A stretch of 64,000 nucleotides of DNA, from positions 62,001 through 126,000 of the forward strand of contig CAXIDF010000005.1 of assembly GCA_964022665.1 (NCBI GenBank). The letters are read 5' to 3'. This DNA comes from Haliea sp964022665 (GTDB lineage: Bacteria; Pseudomonadota; Gammaproteobacteria; Pseudomonadales; Halieaceae). The notes beneath the pieces are model-generated. The model was not told the origin of the DNA. It ran no database searches and saw nothing but the letters and a program-made list of their open reading frames with translations. A program made the translations under genes and the position numbers. This document shows positions 33,500 to 42,927 of the stretch, in pieces (position 1 is the stretch's first letter; each line of letters begins with the position of its first letter).

Positions 33500-34540
33500 A
33501 TGTCTTCCGCTCACCCTATTGCATCGGGCATTGACCCCGTCTGGCGCCGCTACCGCGACAATTTTTCGCGGCATGTGTTGGGCGTCACGCGATATCTCGA
33601 GTCAGGAGTGATGGAGCAACTTGCAGGGGTTCATGGCTTTGGCAATCTACGTCTCTACTATGAGCCGTACATCACCCTTGCGGCAGATGAGGGTATCCGG
33701 CTCACCGAGCTCGCTGAAGCCCTGAATATATCGCGCCAGGCGGCCAATCAGGCCGCCAACCAGATTGAAGCGGCGGGCTACATACTGCGTGTGCCCGATC
33801 CTCAGGACGGCCGTGCCAAGCGGATCATCCTGACAAAAAATGGCCGCAAACTCCGTGCATGTGGGTTGCAGGTAGCGGCAAAGCTGCAGCGTGAATGTGG
33901 GCAAATTGTCGGGCAGGAAACGCTGCGGCAGGTCGTCACGACCCTCGCCGAGCTCTGCGCAGCGACGGGAACGTCTGCTGCCAGAATCTCCGGGCCCGCC
34001 ATGGATGAGGCACCTCTCATTGCCTTGCTTCCGCGTCTCGCCAATTTTATCAGTCTGCGCCTTATGGCTTCGAATATCCGGCGTGGACACGATGGCTTAA
34101 AGATGTCTTACGGACAAGTGCTTACGTTGATAGGCCCTGAAGGTGGCCGCATCCTGAGAATTGCCGCCCTGCAGGACGTCAGCAAACAAGCTGTCAGCGC
34201 GATGGTCAGTGAGTTGGAGCAGCTTGGTTATATCTATCGGGATCGGGACCCGGAGGACGCTCGCCAGGTATTGCTGCGCTTCACTGGCCTTGGCCGCAAG
34301 CTCATCGAAGACTCCGTGGAAGGGATGGATGAACTTGAAATAGAGCTGGGTTCGATTGTTGGTCAGCCGGCATTGGAGAGGCTGCGAAGTAGTATCGAAA
34401 ACCTTTACAAAGCCTTGCAGCCGGACGTGGCTGTTTTTACTGATGCGGCGCTGAATGTGAAGCAATTGGCGCGAGAGCTCAAAGGCAAGCTATCGCCAGA
34501 AGCTCGTTTACACCTGGCGAACTTACTGCTGGAGCAATAG
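33500..34540 (+). CDS. Tandem (two-domain) MarR-family transcriptional regulator
   Basis: The 346-residue protein contains two MarR-like winged-helix units in one chain. The first spans about residues 50-120 (IRLTELAEALNISRQAANQA, then a wing with DPQDGRAKRIILTKNG). The second spans about 190-270 (ILRIAALQDVSKQAVSAMV, then DPEDARQVLLRFTGLG). Ordinary MarR proteins are about 150 residues and act as dimers, so this looks like a covalent dimer. The identical three-half-site motif before this gene and before the neighbouring catabolic genes points to it as their repressor. Ligand unknown. Confidence 0.85.
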   Translation: MSSAHPIASGIDPVWRRYRDNFSRHVLGVTRYLESGVMEQLAGVHGFGNLRLYYEPYITLAADEGIRLTELAEALNISRQAANQAANQIEAAGYILRVPDPQDGRAKRIILTKNGRKLRACGLQVAAKLQRECGQIVGQETLRQVVTTLAELCAATGTSAARISGPAMDEAPLIALLPRLANFISLRLMASNIRRGHDGLKMSYGQVLTLIGPEGGRILRIAALQDVSKQAVSAMVSELEQLGYIYRDRDPEDARQVLLRFTGLGRKLIEDSVEGMDELEIELGSIVGQPALERLRSSIENLYKALQPDVAVFTDAALNVKQLARELKGKLSPEARLHLANLLLEQ

Positions 34541-34556
34541 AAATACGGAGTACGGC

Positions 34557-35282
34557 ATGTCGGAATTGATTTCCAGTTTGGCCCCACATTACCACTGGGA
34601 AGCGGCACTGCTGGTGCTGGCAGGGGTGATCGTAGCAACGAAGCTAGGGCATATGCTGGCGTTCCGCAGTTCCGACCTGCAACGCATGCGTGACATTAAC
34701 AAAGAGGAAGACAGCAAAAAAATCGCCAAGGAAAAGTACCCACCTGTAATGCGCGCCAGTCGCAACGTCGGGCTCTTGACCAACATCGTGTTCCTCGTGG
34801 TGATCCTGCCTTTTTGCGTGACACTCCGCCTGGATTCGTTCTGGTGGTTACTGCTCGACAGCATTATTATTCTGATGGTTTACGATTTCTTTTATTATCT
34901 GTGCCATCGGTTCTGGTTTCATGGCAACGGGTGGATGCGCAAGATTCATGCGGTGCATCACCAGGCCAGGCATCCCACGTTTATTGATGCCTATTACGTA
35001 CACCCTGTTGAGACGTTCGTAGGTGTCGCCCTGTTTCTCGGCAGCCTCGCGCTGCTCGCGGCGGTGTTGGGTCCGTTCCATGTGATTACGGTGATCATTA
35101 CTTCAGTGATCTTTACCCAACTCAATATCATAAACCACACCTATGTAGACCTACCGTACAGGCCCTTTAGAACGCTTAGCTGGATTACGGCGAAGCATCG
35201 TGTCCACCATGAAAATATGCATAAAGGCAACTACGCCACGATTACCCTGCTGTACGACAAGTTGTTCGGCACACTCGACTGA
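34557..35282 (+). CDS. Sterol desaturase/fatty acid hydroxylase family protein
   Basis: The 241-residue membrane protein has at least three hydrophobic helices. The His boxes are CHRFWFH (near residue 118), KIHAVHHQARHP (near 130), YYVHP and HRVHHENMH (near residue 220). This is the di-iron membrane oxygenase superfamily. Lying 16 bp after the MarR-type regulator and before the CMD gene, it probably carries out an oxidation in the island's catabolic pathway. Substrate unknown. Confidence 0.88.
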   Translation: MSELISSLAPHYHWEAALLVLAGVIVATKLGHMLAFRSSDLQRMRDINKEEDSKKIAKEKYPPVMRASRNVGLLTNIVFLVVILPFCVTLRLDSFWWLLLDSIIILMVYDFFYYLCHRFWFHGNGWMRKIHAVHHQARHPTFIDAYYVHPVETFVGVALFLGSLALLAAVLGPFHVITVIITSVIFTQLNIINHTYVDLPYRPFRTLSWITAKHRVHHENMHKGNYATITLLYDKLFGTLD

Positions 35283-35323
35283 TCAGTCGCGGCAGAGGAT
35301 GTGAATACAAGGAAAAGGGTGCC

Positions 35324-35698
35324 ATGAATAAGAAATCACGTCGTGAGACCGGTCTGCAAATGATTCAGGAAGTCTATGCTGGAGATGTGGAGGTGCCAGA
35401 ACAAGGACTTGCGTTCATCGATGTGATGCTTGAGCAGCTTTTTGCCGAGCTCTGGACGCGCGAGACATTGTCGATGCGCGACAAGCGGATTCTGCTATTG
35501 GGAATCATCGCGGAAAAAGGTGAGCCAGCGACCTTTAAAATACAGATCAAGGCCTCTTTAAAGCGTGGGGAGATGAATCCCGAAGAGGCGCGCGAGCTAC
35601 TGTTGTTCATTGCACAGTATGCAGGCTACCCGAGAGCAGCCAGCCTCATAGGGCCGATCGAGGAGGCAATTGCCGAGGCCGGTTGCGATGCTCAATAG
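35324..35698 (+). CDS. Carboxymuconolactone decarboxylase family protein
   Basis: The 124-residue protein has the small helical CMD fold pattern: VMLEQLFAELWTRETLSMRD, RILLLGIIAEKGEPATFKIQ and EARELLLFIAQYAGYPRAA. This is the pattern of gamma-carboxymuconolactone decarboxylase relatives. The Cys-x2-Cys pair of the peroxidase-type AhpD members is absent, so a redox role is unlikely. It sits in the catabolic island 41 bp after the desaturase gene. Exact reaction unknown. Confidence 0.8.
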   Translation: MNKKSRRETGLQMIQEVYAGDVEVPEQGLAFIDVMLEQLFAELWTRETLSMRDKRILLLGIIAEKGEPATFKIQIKASLKRGEMNPEEARELLLFIAQYAGYPRAASLIGPIEEAIAEAGCDAQ

Positions 35699-35893
35699 AG
35701 CACTTTCGCATACGGCACCCGACACGGCCTCGAACATGCCGATAGACGATGGAAAAATTTTTGTTCAGACGGGCGCGAAAGTGGACTGTTTGTAGAGCAG
35801 GCGCGAGTGGAGGGTTGGCCGCCCGCGCAGCCCGGATCAGATCGGGCGCCCAAGCCAGATGATTAAATAATAATGCTAAAAAGGGGTAATACT

Positions 35894-38134
35894 ATGTCGG
35901 ATATAGCGTTTCGCAAGGTTTCTGTACGCAAGCTGCATCTGTGCTCAGCGGTTGTGGCGGCGGTTGCGGTAGTTCTGGTTGAGCCTGAGCAGGCGATGGC
36001 CCAGGGGGCGGGAAAGCTGGAAGAGGTCGTGGTTTCGGCCCGAAAAATTGGCGAGAGCCTGCAGCAAACCCCAATTGCAGTGAGTGCCTATTCAGACGAG
36101 GTCTTACGCGAAATAGGCGTCGACACGCTGGTGTCCTTGTCCACGTTCACGCCGAACCTGCAGATGCAGCGAGCTGCCGGCGGCGACAGTTCACTTGTGG
36201 CATGTATGCGCGGTCTTTGCCGCACTGACGACATCATCACCGAGGAGCCCATGGTCGGCACCTATGTGGATGGTTTTTACATCGCGCGCATGCAAGGTGC
36301 CTTCTTCGACCTGTTGGATGTTCAGCAGATCGAGATTTTGCGTGGCCCGCAGGGCACCCTGTTTGGAAAGAATACCGCGGGCGGTGCGATCAACATAACC
36401 ACGGTCAGACCCGCAGACGACTTCGAGGGCTATGTGGTTGGAAACCTTGGCAGCGACTCGCTGTACGGTGGCAAGTTCAGCGTGAATGCGCCTATCGCGG
36501 ACGGTCTGGCGGCCCGAATCAGCTACGGGCAGCAGAAGCGGGACGGCCTGATTGAGAACACGGCCTTCTCGGATTTCAACGACAAGGACTACCAAACCGT
36601 GCGTATCGCGTTGGCCGCGGATGTGGGCGACCGGCTGAGCGTTGACTATACCTTTGACTGGTTTGATGCCGACCAGACGCCGAATGGTTGGCAGCCCACG
36701 CTGATTCAGTCAGGTCTGGAAGTTGTATTCCCGGGTATTTCAGAAACCAGCGATCCCGGACTTGACCGGCGTGTGGCCAGTCCAGAAGAGGTTTTTGACA
36801 AAACCACGCAGACTTTCAATGGCCTGACGCTGGCTTTTGATGTGGGTGATCTCGGGCCGATCGACGACCTTACCATCAAATCGCTGACAGGATATCGGAG
36901 CACGGAACTCAGCAGCTTCCGTACCATGGTTCCCTATTACTTTATTTCTGGTCCGCTCGCTCAGGACTACGATTTCTTTACCCAGGAGTTTCAATTTCTC
37001 GGAACGGCACTTGATGATCGCCTGAATATTGTTTCCGGCATTTTTGTCAGCTCTGACGAGGGCTTTTATCAGCTTCAGCAGCAGTTCGGTTCAGCGGACC
37101 CCAATACGGTTATCACACTGGAAACCGAGACGGATACCTGGGCCGCATACGCGGAGCTGGCTTATCAGGTGAGTGACAGGTGGAATGCATCGCTGGGTCT
37201 TCGCTATTCGGAGGAGGAAAAGAAAGTTGATTCGTCGATTTTCTTCCCATCAACCGGTGGCACCTTGCCGGTCAGCGAGCTGGCGCCAGAGAACGAATTC
37301 GATACGGACAACCTGTCTCCGCGCGTAACGCTGAGCTACGAAGCGACCGATACCATGATGCTCTATGCCGCCTACGCTGTGGGATTCAAAAGCGGTGGCC
37401 TCAATGGGCGAGCGACCGCTGTTGAGAACTTCGTGGTTTATGACGATGCAGAAATTACAAGTTACGAACTGGGTGTTAAATCTGACCTGTTCGACAGCCG
37501 GTTGAGGTTGAATGTAGCGGCTTTCTACCAGGAACTCGAGGACTGGCAAGTACAGGTTAACAGTATCGACCCGGTAAACTTTACCTTCCTGACCCGGATA
37601 GAAAATGCCGCCGGGGCAAACATGACCGGCGTGGAACTTGAGGCAACCTGGGTTGTAAGTGAGTCTTTCCAGATCAACGGATCCCTGGGCTGGATAGACC
37701 CGGAGTACGATAGCTACCTGAGTCAGGACTTCACGACCCTTGAGTTTATTGACGTCGCGGAAATCTACAACTTCCAGTTTACCCCTGACTGGTCCGGCAA
37801 CCTTACCGCAAGATATGAGGCCCAGCTTGGCGAGTTCGGGGTCCTTCTCGCTCGAGTCGATTGGTCATACGTCGATAGTCAGTACTTCCAGGTGGCGCCG
37901 TCACCACTCATTGAAGGCGACGATTACACAATTCTGGATGCCAGACTGGAGTTGAAAGAAGCCTTTGGTTCTTCTCTGAGCGTCGCGCTCTGGGGCAAGA
38001 ACCTGGGAGATGAAGAATACCGCACAGGTGGTTTTGATGTGCCGAACTTCGGTATCAATCCACCCGATGGGCTGTATGCGAATAGCTGGGGCAATACTCG
38101 CACCTGGGGTATTGATGTTCGCTATGACTTCTAG
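35894..38134 (+). CDS. TonB-dependent receptor
   Basis: The product has 746 residues from the ATG at 35894, preceded by AAGGGGTAATACT; an ATG 21 bp earlier lies before that Shine-Dalgarno. It has a signal peptide (about residues 1-37, ending EQAMAQ), then a TonB-box/plug domain (KLEEVVVSARKIGESLQQTP, LRGPQGTLFGKNTAGGAINI). A 22-strand-type beta-barrel follows, ending in YDF with a C-terminal Phe. Such receptors import scarce or bulky substrates across the outer membrane. Its place in the island suggests uptake of the pathway's substrate rather than siderophores. Confidence 0.93.
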   Translation: MSDIAFRKVSVRKLHLCSAVVAAVAVVLVEPEQAMAQGAGKLEEVVVSARKIGESLQQTPIAVSAYSDEVLREIGVDTLVSLSTFTPNLQMQRAAGGDSSLVACMRGLCRTDDIITEEPMVGTYVDGFYIARMQGAFFDLLDVQQIEILRGPQGTLFGKNTAGGAINITTVRPADDFEGYVVGNLGSDSLYGGKFSVNAPIADGLAARISYGQQKRDGLIENTAFSDFNDKDYQTVRIALAADVGDRLSVDYTFDWFDADQTPNGWQPTLIQSGLEVVFPGISETSDPGLDRRVASPEEVFDKTTQTFNGLTLAFDVGDLGPIDDLTIKSLTGYRSTELSSFRTMVPYYFISGPLAQDYDFFTQEFQFLGTALDDRLNIVSGIFVSSDEGFYQLQQQFGSADPNTVITLETETDTWAAYAELAYQVSDRWNASLGLRYSEEEKKVDSSIFFPSTGGTLPVSELAPENEFDTDNLSPRVTLSYEATDTMMLYAAYAVGFKSGGLNGRATAVENFVVYDDAEITSYELGVKSDLFDSRLRLNVAAFYQELEDWQVQVNSIDPVNFTFLTRIENAAGANMTGVELEATWVVSESFQINGSLGWIDPEYDSYLSQDFTTLEFIDVAEIYNFQFTPDWSGNLTARYEAQLGEFGVLLARVDWSYVDSQYFQVAPSPLIEGDDYTILDARLELKEAFGSSLSVALWGKNLGDEEYRTGGFDVPNFGINPPDGLYANSWGNTRTWGIDVRYDF

Positions 38135-39380
38135 GAAGGCGGTTTGGCTATTGTGTGTCCTCGCCTCGGCAGGGGTGTCCGCTGCCGATGGCCTGCAGGA
38201 GCCCTGGAAGAATTTTACTGAGGATCTGCAGCAGGTTGGGGCGCGGATGCAGGCCCGCTTGCCGGAACGGCTACGCGACGACCCTCAGGTTCAGCTGGAG
38301 GCCGGCACACTGATTCTTCAGGCGACGGCGCGAGAGGTGCTGGAGGCGCTGGGGGCCGACGAGTCACACCCCGTGTTCTTACCATCGCTGGGTGCCGTCA
38401 TGAACATCTTCCAACCGAATGCGGATACGGTCTACCTGAATGCGAACGTAGACGACCACGGCACCTACCGGCTCCGGGGGCAGAGCGGAAGCGTGCGCGT
38501 GATTAAAATGGCACAGTTTCGCGCGTTGGCGGACGAGGTGGCGTTTGAAGAGGGTCCCTCTTCGTTTCAGGCGCTTTCCTACAATGATTTCAACGACCTC
38601 AGCATCGATGATCAGGGCCGCTTCGACGTACTGCTCAGTCGCAAACGGCCACAGGGTTATAGTGGAGATTGGTGGGAGCTGCAACCGGGTACGGGGTTTC
38701 TGATGATTCGGCAGATGTCCTCGGACTGGGCGAATGAAAGAGATTGGCGAGTTGCCATAGAGCGCCTGGACACCGGGGTACAACGTGACCGGCCTGGTGC
38801 CGCAGAGCTTGAGGCGCGCTTGAGCAAGCTTTCCCGGCGCATCGGCGATGTCGCACTGTCGCTCGTCACCCACGTGGAGGACATGCGAAAGGCCGGTTAC
38901 CTCAACCGCTTGCGGATAATGCATACGCCCGGCTCATTGGAGGGTCAGTTTTATTATGAGGGGGCCTACGAGATTAATGCCAGTGAGGCGCTTGTTGTGG
39001 AAGCCAGGGTGCCCGAGGACTGCGTCTACTGGTCGGCGATTCTCACGAATGACATATATCAGACTATCGACTGGACGAATAACCAGAGCAGTTTAAACGA
39101 TGCCCAGGCACACGTAGATGCGGACGGGGTGGTGCGTTTCGTGCTGTCATTGGATGATCCCGGTGTGCATAACTGGCTGGACCCCGCGGGTCACGCTTCA
39201 GGTGCGTTTCAGGGCCGCTGGACTGGCTGCAGCAGTACACTGATCCCAGAAGTGACGAAGGTGGCGCTCGCCGACCTCGATGACTTTTTGCCGGCTGATA
39301 CGGTGCGCGTTACCGCAGCGGAACGGGAGGCTGCTATTCGTGAGCGCCGTATGCATTTCCAGATGCGTCCTTTGTGGTAA
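38124..39380 (+). CDS. Secreted DUF1214 domain protein
   Basis: The product has 418 residues from the ATG at 38124, which overlaps the end of the TonB receptor gene by 11 bp. The frame continues upstream inside that gene, but only this start gives a signal peptide (MTSRKAVWLLCVLASAGVSA). The C-terminal part has the DUF1214 pattern: YWSAILTNDIYQTIDWTNNQ, DGVVRFVLSLDDPGVHNWLD, AGHASGAFQGRW. The function of the family is unknown. It recurs with TonB receptors and steroid or hydrocarbon catabolic genes, and its predicted location is periplasmic. Confidence 0.8.
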   Translation: MTSRKAVWLLCVLASAGVSAADGLQEPWKNFTEDLQQVGARMQARLPERLRDDPQVQLEAGTLILQATAREVLEALGADESHPVFLPSLGAVMNIFQPNADTVYLNANVDDHGTYRLRGQSGSVRVIKMAQFRALADEVAFEEGPSSFQALSYNDFNDLSIDDQGRFDVLLSRKRPQGYSGDWWELQPGTGFLMIRQMSSDWANERDWRVAIERLDTGVQRDRPGAAELEARLSKLSRRIGDVALSLVTHVEDMRKAGYLNRLRIMHTPGSLEGQFYYEGAYEINASEALVVEARVPEDCVYWSAILTNDIYQTIDWTNNQSSLNDAQAHVDADGVVRFVLSLDDPGVHNWLDPAGHASGAFQGRWTGCSSTLIPEVTKVALADLDDFLPADTVRVTAAEREAAIRERRMHFQMRPLW

Positions 39381-39426
39381 GGGCGCCCGCGCGGTTCGCG
39401 TAAGGACGCCCTCTGAGATAACACCA

Positions 39427-40707
39427 ATGCGAACAGTTAGCGAAGTCAAGTCAACGTCAATTTTTTATGGCTGGTGGCTGGTGTTGGTCTGTCTACTGGT
39501 ACAAGCGGTGGCAGCCGGCATCTCCATTTATTTCTACAGCCTGCTTGCCGGCGAGGTGGAGCGGGAGTTCTCCTCAGGTCGCGCTTTGGTGATGCTCGGG
39601 CTTACGGGAAGCGCCATCACGACAAGCCTGCTGGCGCCGAAAATGGGCGATTGGCTGGACCGTCACTCTATCCGTCTGATCGTAAGTTGCAGTGCGATTG
39701 TCATGGGCACCGGTTTCTTCGCCATGTCATATACCCCTACCGTCTGGGGCTTCATTGCCAGCTACGCCGTACTGGTCGCCGCAGGAACAGTGACCCTGAG
39801 TATGTTGTTTGCGCCGGTATTGCTGTCGCGTTGGTTTCTGCGTCAGCGCGGCCTGGCTATCGGCATTGCAGCGCTTGGCACGCAGCTGGGTGGCTTCGTT
39901 GTGCCGCCCCTGATTACGCTGGTTATTGAGGCCTACGATTGGCGCATAGCGGTGCGTGCTGTTGGCCTTACCGTGGCGGTGTTGATTCCTCTCCTGTCGT
40001 GGCGAACGATTATTGATCGGCCGCAAATGATTGGCTTCGGACCAGACGGGGATGATCCGTCGAAAGCGGAGCTCGCCGCCGATACTGACTCACCGCGGCT
40101 GGCATCCGGTTTGTCGACGATACTGCGCGATCGGAGTTTCTGGCTGGCGGGTTTCGGTATCGCGGTCATGGTCGCGATGTTTACCACGGTGCTCGCCAAT
40201 ATTGCCTTCTTCGCGCTCGACAGGGGTGCCGACCGCGATCAGGCGGCCTGGCTGGTTTCCCTGTATGCCCTTGTGGGGATCGTGTTCAGCCCCCTTGTGG
40301 GGCGCTTCTGTGATCAGTTGGATATTCGGGTGGTTTTTGCGGGGCTCCTCAGCATCAATATCGTTGCGCTGCTACTTTTGCGTGGCGCGCAAGACTACCA
40401 GGATCTGGTATACGCGACGGCGTTGGTTGCAGTGAGCGGTGGTGGCTTTATGCCCTTTTGGGGCGCGATGATCGGGCGACTGTTTCCCTTGCCACAGTAC
40501 GGTACGGTCATGGGCGCCATGACCCTCTTTGCGATCAGCGCCTCCTCGCTGGCACCTGTCCTCTCTGGCGTGCTGTTTGACGCTACAGGTGATTATCAGG
40601 TGCTGTTGTTGGCTCTGACGCTGTTGATGGTGGTGGCGCTGTTATGTGTGCCTCTGATCCGGCCTGGCCAGAAAGCTTCGGGAGCAGCTCAATATGGTGG
40701 CGCGTAA
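39427..40707 (+). CDS. MFS transporter
   Basis: The transporter has 426 residues from the ATG at 39427 (MRTVSEVKSTSIFYGWWLVL); an open frame back to 39280 runs over the previous gene. About twelve hydrophobic segments are present. The MFS loop-2/3 region reads GDWLDRHSIRLIV, and GWWLVLVCLLVQAVAAGISI resembles the N-terminus of oxalate/formate-antiporter-like (OFA/MCT) members. It is probably the inner-membrane importer acting with the TonB receptor upstream. The stop overlaps the start of the molybdopterin enzyme gene by 14 bp. Confidence 0.88.
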   Translation: MRTVSEVKSTSIFYGWWLVLVCLLVQAVAAGISIYFYSLLAGEVEREFSSGRALVMLGLTGSAITTSLLAPKMGDWLDRHSIRLIVSCSAIVMGTGFFAMSYTPTVWGFIASYAVLVAAGTVTLSMLFAPVLLSRWFLRQRGLAIGIAALGTQLGGFVVPPLITLVIEAYDWRIAVRAVGLTVAVLIPLLSWRTIIDRPQMIGFGPDGDDPSKAELAADTDSPRLASGLSTILRDRSFWLAGFGIAVMVAMFTTVLANIAFFALDRGADRDQAAWLVSLYALVGIVFSPLVGRFCDQLDIRVVFAGLLSINIVALLLLRGAQDYQDLVYATALVAVSGGGFMPFWGAMIGRLFPLPQYGTVMGAMTLFAISASSLAPVLSGVLFDATGDYQVLLLALTLLMVVALLCVPLIRPGQKASGAAQYGGA

Positions 40708-42820
40708 AGCACAGTCCTTCTGTCGTCTTTGCATGGGGCACTGCGGGGTCAGGGTTGCGGTCGACGCGGACGACCGGGTGGTCAGCATCGATGCGGACCG
40801 GGACGACCCGTTTACCCTGGGCTACGCCTGCTTCAAGGGCTTGCAGTCAGGTGCTGCTCACAACAGCCCCGACCGTATTCTACGCCCGCTCAAACGACAA
40901 CCCGATGGCAGCTTCGAGCCTATCAGCATTGAGCAGGCGCTAGACGAAATTGCTGCAAGGTTGCAGCCTGTTCTGAAACACCACGGCCCCGCTGCAATCG
41001 GTGGCTACAAGGGTGGCGGGGCGTTCTTCACTTCATCTTCCCTGATGATGTTGAACGATTGGCTGCGGGCGTTGGGGTCTCCCAAAGCCTTTTCGACCGT
41101 GACTATCGACCAGTCCGCGAAGTACGTTACGGCCGGGCGGCTGGGGGTGTGGCCTGCCGGCAGGGATCCGTTCCACAGAGGCGAGGTGTTCCTGATAGTG
41201 GGCGGAAATCCACTGGTTTCCATTTCGACCGTCGGCTTCGATACCCGCAATCCGGCAAAGCGCCTGAAGCAGGCGCAGCAGCGGGGGATGAAACTGATCG
41301 TGATCGATCCGCGGCGTACAGAAACCGCTCGCAACGCCGATATCTTCCTGCAGCCAAGGCCGGGTGAGGACGCGATGCTACTGGCCGGCATGCTGAGGCT
41401 GATTCTGGAGAATAACTGGCATGATCAGGCCTTTTGTGCGCGTTACGTATCCGATCTGGACGCACTGCGAACCAGCCTAGAGCCGTTTACGCTCGACCAT
41501 GTGGCGCGCCGGGCCGGCGTTCCTGCCCAGCAGATCGTGGAGGCAACTGAACTGTTTGCGCTGCAGAGCAACCGTGGTGCGGCTACCAGCGCGACCGGGC
41601 CGGATATGTCACCTCATTCCAATCTGGCTGAACACCTTGTAGAGCTGTTGAACGTTGTCTGCGGGCGTTTCATCCGTGAAGGCGAAGAAGTTCCTAACCC
41701 CGGCGCCATTTTACCGCGCTGGCCGCGCAAGGCGGAAGTTATCCCTGCGCAGCGGTGGTGGGACGAGGGCTATCACAGCCGGTTCGGGTTTGGGCTACTG
41801 GATGGCGAACTACCTACCGGGTCCCTGCTGGATGAAATACTGGAGCCGGGCGCCGACCGCTTGCGGGCGCTGCTGGTACATGGCGGTAACCCAGCGCTTG
41901 CCATGCCCGATCACCGTCGTACGGCGGAAGCGTTGGGCAGCCTTGACCTTCTGGTTTGTATCGACCATCGCATGACTGCCACCGCGGAGCTTGCACACTA
42001 CATATTGCCGCCGACCCTGCAGTACGAAAGGTCGGATCTACCCATGTTCATTTATGAGGCGCTGCTTTTCCCCGAGCCCTTTACACGTTACACCCCAGCC
42101 GTGGCGAGCCCCCCGCAGGGCTCGGAGGTGTGCGATGACTGGTATTACTTTTGGGGCCTGGCGCAACGGCTCAACCTGGAGCTATGTTACTGGGGACAGC
42201 CGTTGGACATGACCACGCCACCTACCACCGATGAGTTGTTGCAGATCGCGGCGCAACGTTGCCCGCTTTCACTGGAGGAGATTGCTGCGCATCCGCATGG
42301 CGTCGTGCTGGACGGCCCAGCGGTGCTTGTACAGCCGGCCGATTCGGCGGTACCTGGGGGCTTTACAACAATGCCGGAGGATGTGGCGAGGGAGCTCTCC
42401 GTCATGCTGCTGACTGAGGAGGATGACAATGAGTTCCCCTATCGTCTGGCAGCGCGTCGTGAACGTGACGCACTCAATTCAGCCTGCAAGGACCTGCCCG
42501 CCATAAAGAAGCGTCTGCCCTTCAATCCTGCTTACATGAATCCGGCTGACATGGCGCGGGAACGTATACAAGACGATGAGCGGGTCGTTATCGAGTCGCG
42601 CCATGGCGCGCTGGAGGCTCTGGCCAGGGCGGATCCGGATTTGCGGAGTGGCGTGGTCTCGATCACCCATGGCTTTGGAAGCCTGCCGGGGGGGCGGCAA
42701 GAGGGTGCTAGTGCGGGGGTCTCCACCAATCTGTTGACCAGCAGCGTGCATGATCGTCAGGCCATAAATGCCATGCCGCGTTTGAGTGGGATTCCAGTCA
42801 GTGTGCGCAAGGGGAACTGA
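40694..42820 (+). CDS. Single-subunit molybdopterin-dependent oxidoreductase
   Basis: The 708-residue protein has a [4Fe-4S] motif at residues 10-17 (C-x2-C-x3-C in FCRLCMGHCGV) and a fourth Cys in GYACFKG. The molybdopterin core has GGNPLVSISTVGFDTRNPAK and VIDPRRTETARNADI. The C-terminal dinucleotide-binding domain is VSITHGFGSLPGGR. It has no twin-arginine signal and no partner subunits nearby. Overlapping the MFS gene, it is part of the island and is a candidate hydroxylase or dehydrogenase for the substrate. It matches the protein at 6334-8460 in plan and length. Confidence 0.9.
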   Translation: MVARKAQSFCRLCMGHCGVRVAVDADDRVVSIDADRDDPFTLGYACFKGLQSGAAHNSPDRILRPLKRQPDGSFEPISIEQALDEIAARLQPVLKHHGPAAIGGYKGGGAFFTSSSLMMLNDWLRALGSPKAFSTVTIDQSAKYVTAGRLGVWPAGRDPFHRGEVFLIVGGNPLVSISTVGFDTRNPAKRLKQAQQRGMKLIVIDPRRTETARNADIFLQPRPGEDAMLLAGMLRLILENNWHDQAFCARYVSDLDALRTSLEPFTLDHVARRAGVPAQQIVEATELFALQSNRGAATSATGPDMSPHSNLAEHLVELLNVVCGRFIREGEEVPNPGAILPRWPRKAEVIPAQRWWDEGYHSRFGFGLLDGELPTGSLLDEILEPGADRLRALLVHGGNPALAMPDHRRTAEALGSLDLLVCIDHRMTATAELAHYILPPTLQYERSDLPMFIYEALLFPEPFTRYTPAVASPPQGSEVCDDWYYFWGLAQRLNLELCYWGQPLDMTTPPTTDELLQIAAQRCPLSLEEIAAHPHGVVLDGPAVLVQPADSAVPGGFTTMPEDVARELSVMLLTEEDDNEFPYRLAARRERDALNSACKDLPAIKKRLPFNPAYMNPADMARERIQDDERVVIESRHGALEALARADPDLRSGVVSITHGFGSLPGGRQEGASAGVSTNLLTSSVHDRQAINAMPRLSGIPVSVRKGN

Positions 42821-42927
42821 TCCGCGTGCGCCCGCGAATCCAATCCTGCGCGCTGCATAACGTATACGGACGATTTTTTTCAAGCCAGCACCACAGTTCA
42901 CTGTATTAACCAGTTCAGGAGTTCTGC

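Noticed and set aside
39444..39461. GTCAA-GTCAA-CGTCAA run near the start of the MFS gene as another MarR operator
   Set aside because: All copies are in one orientation at 5-6 bp steps, not the inverted 11/10-bp arrangement of the two proposed operators, and they lie inside the coding region.
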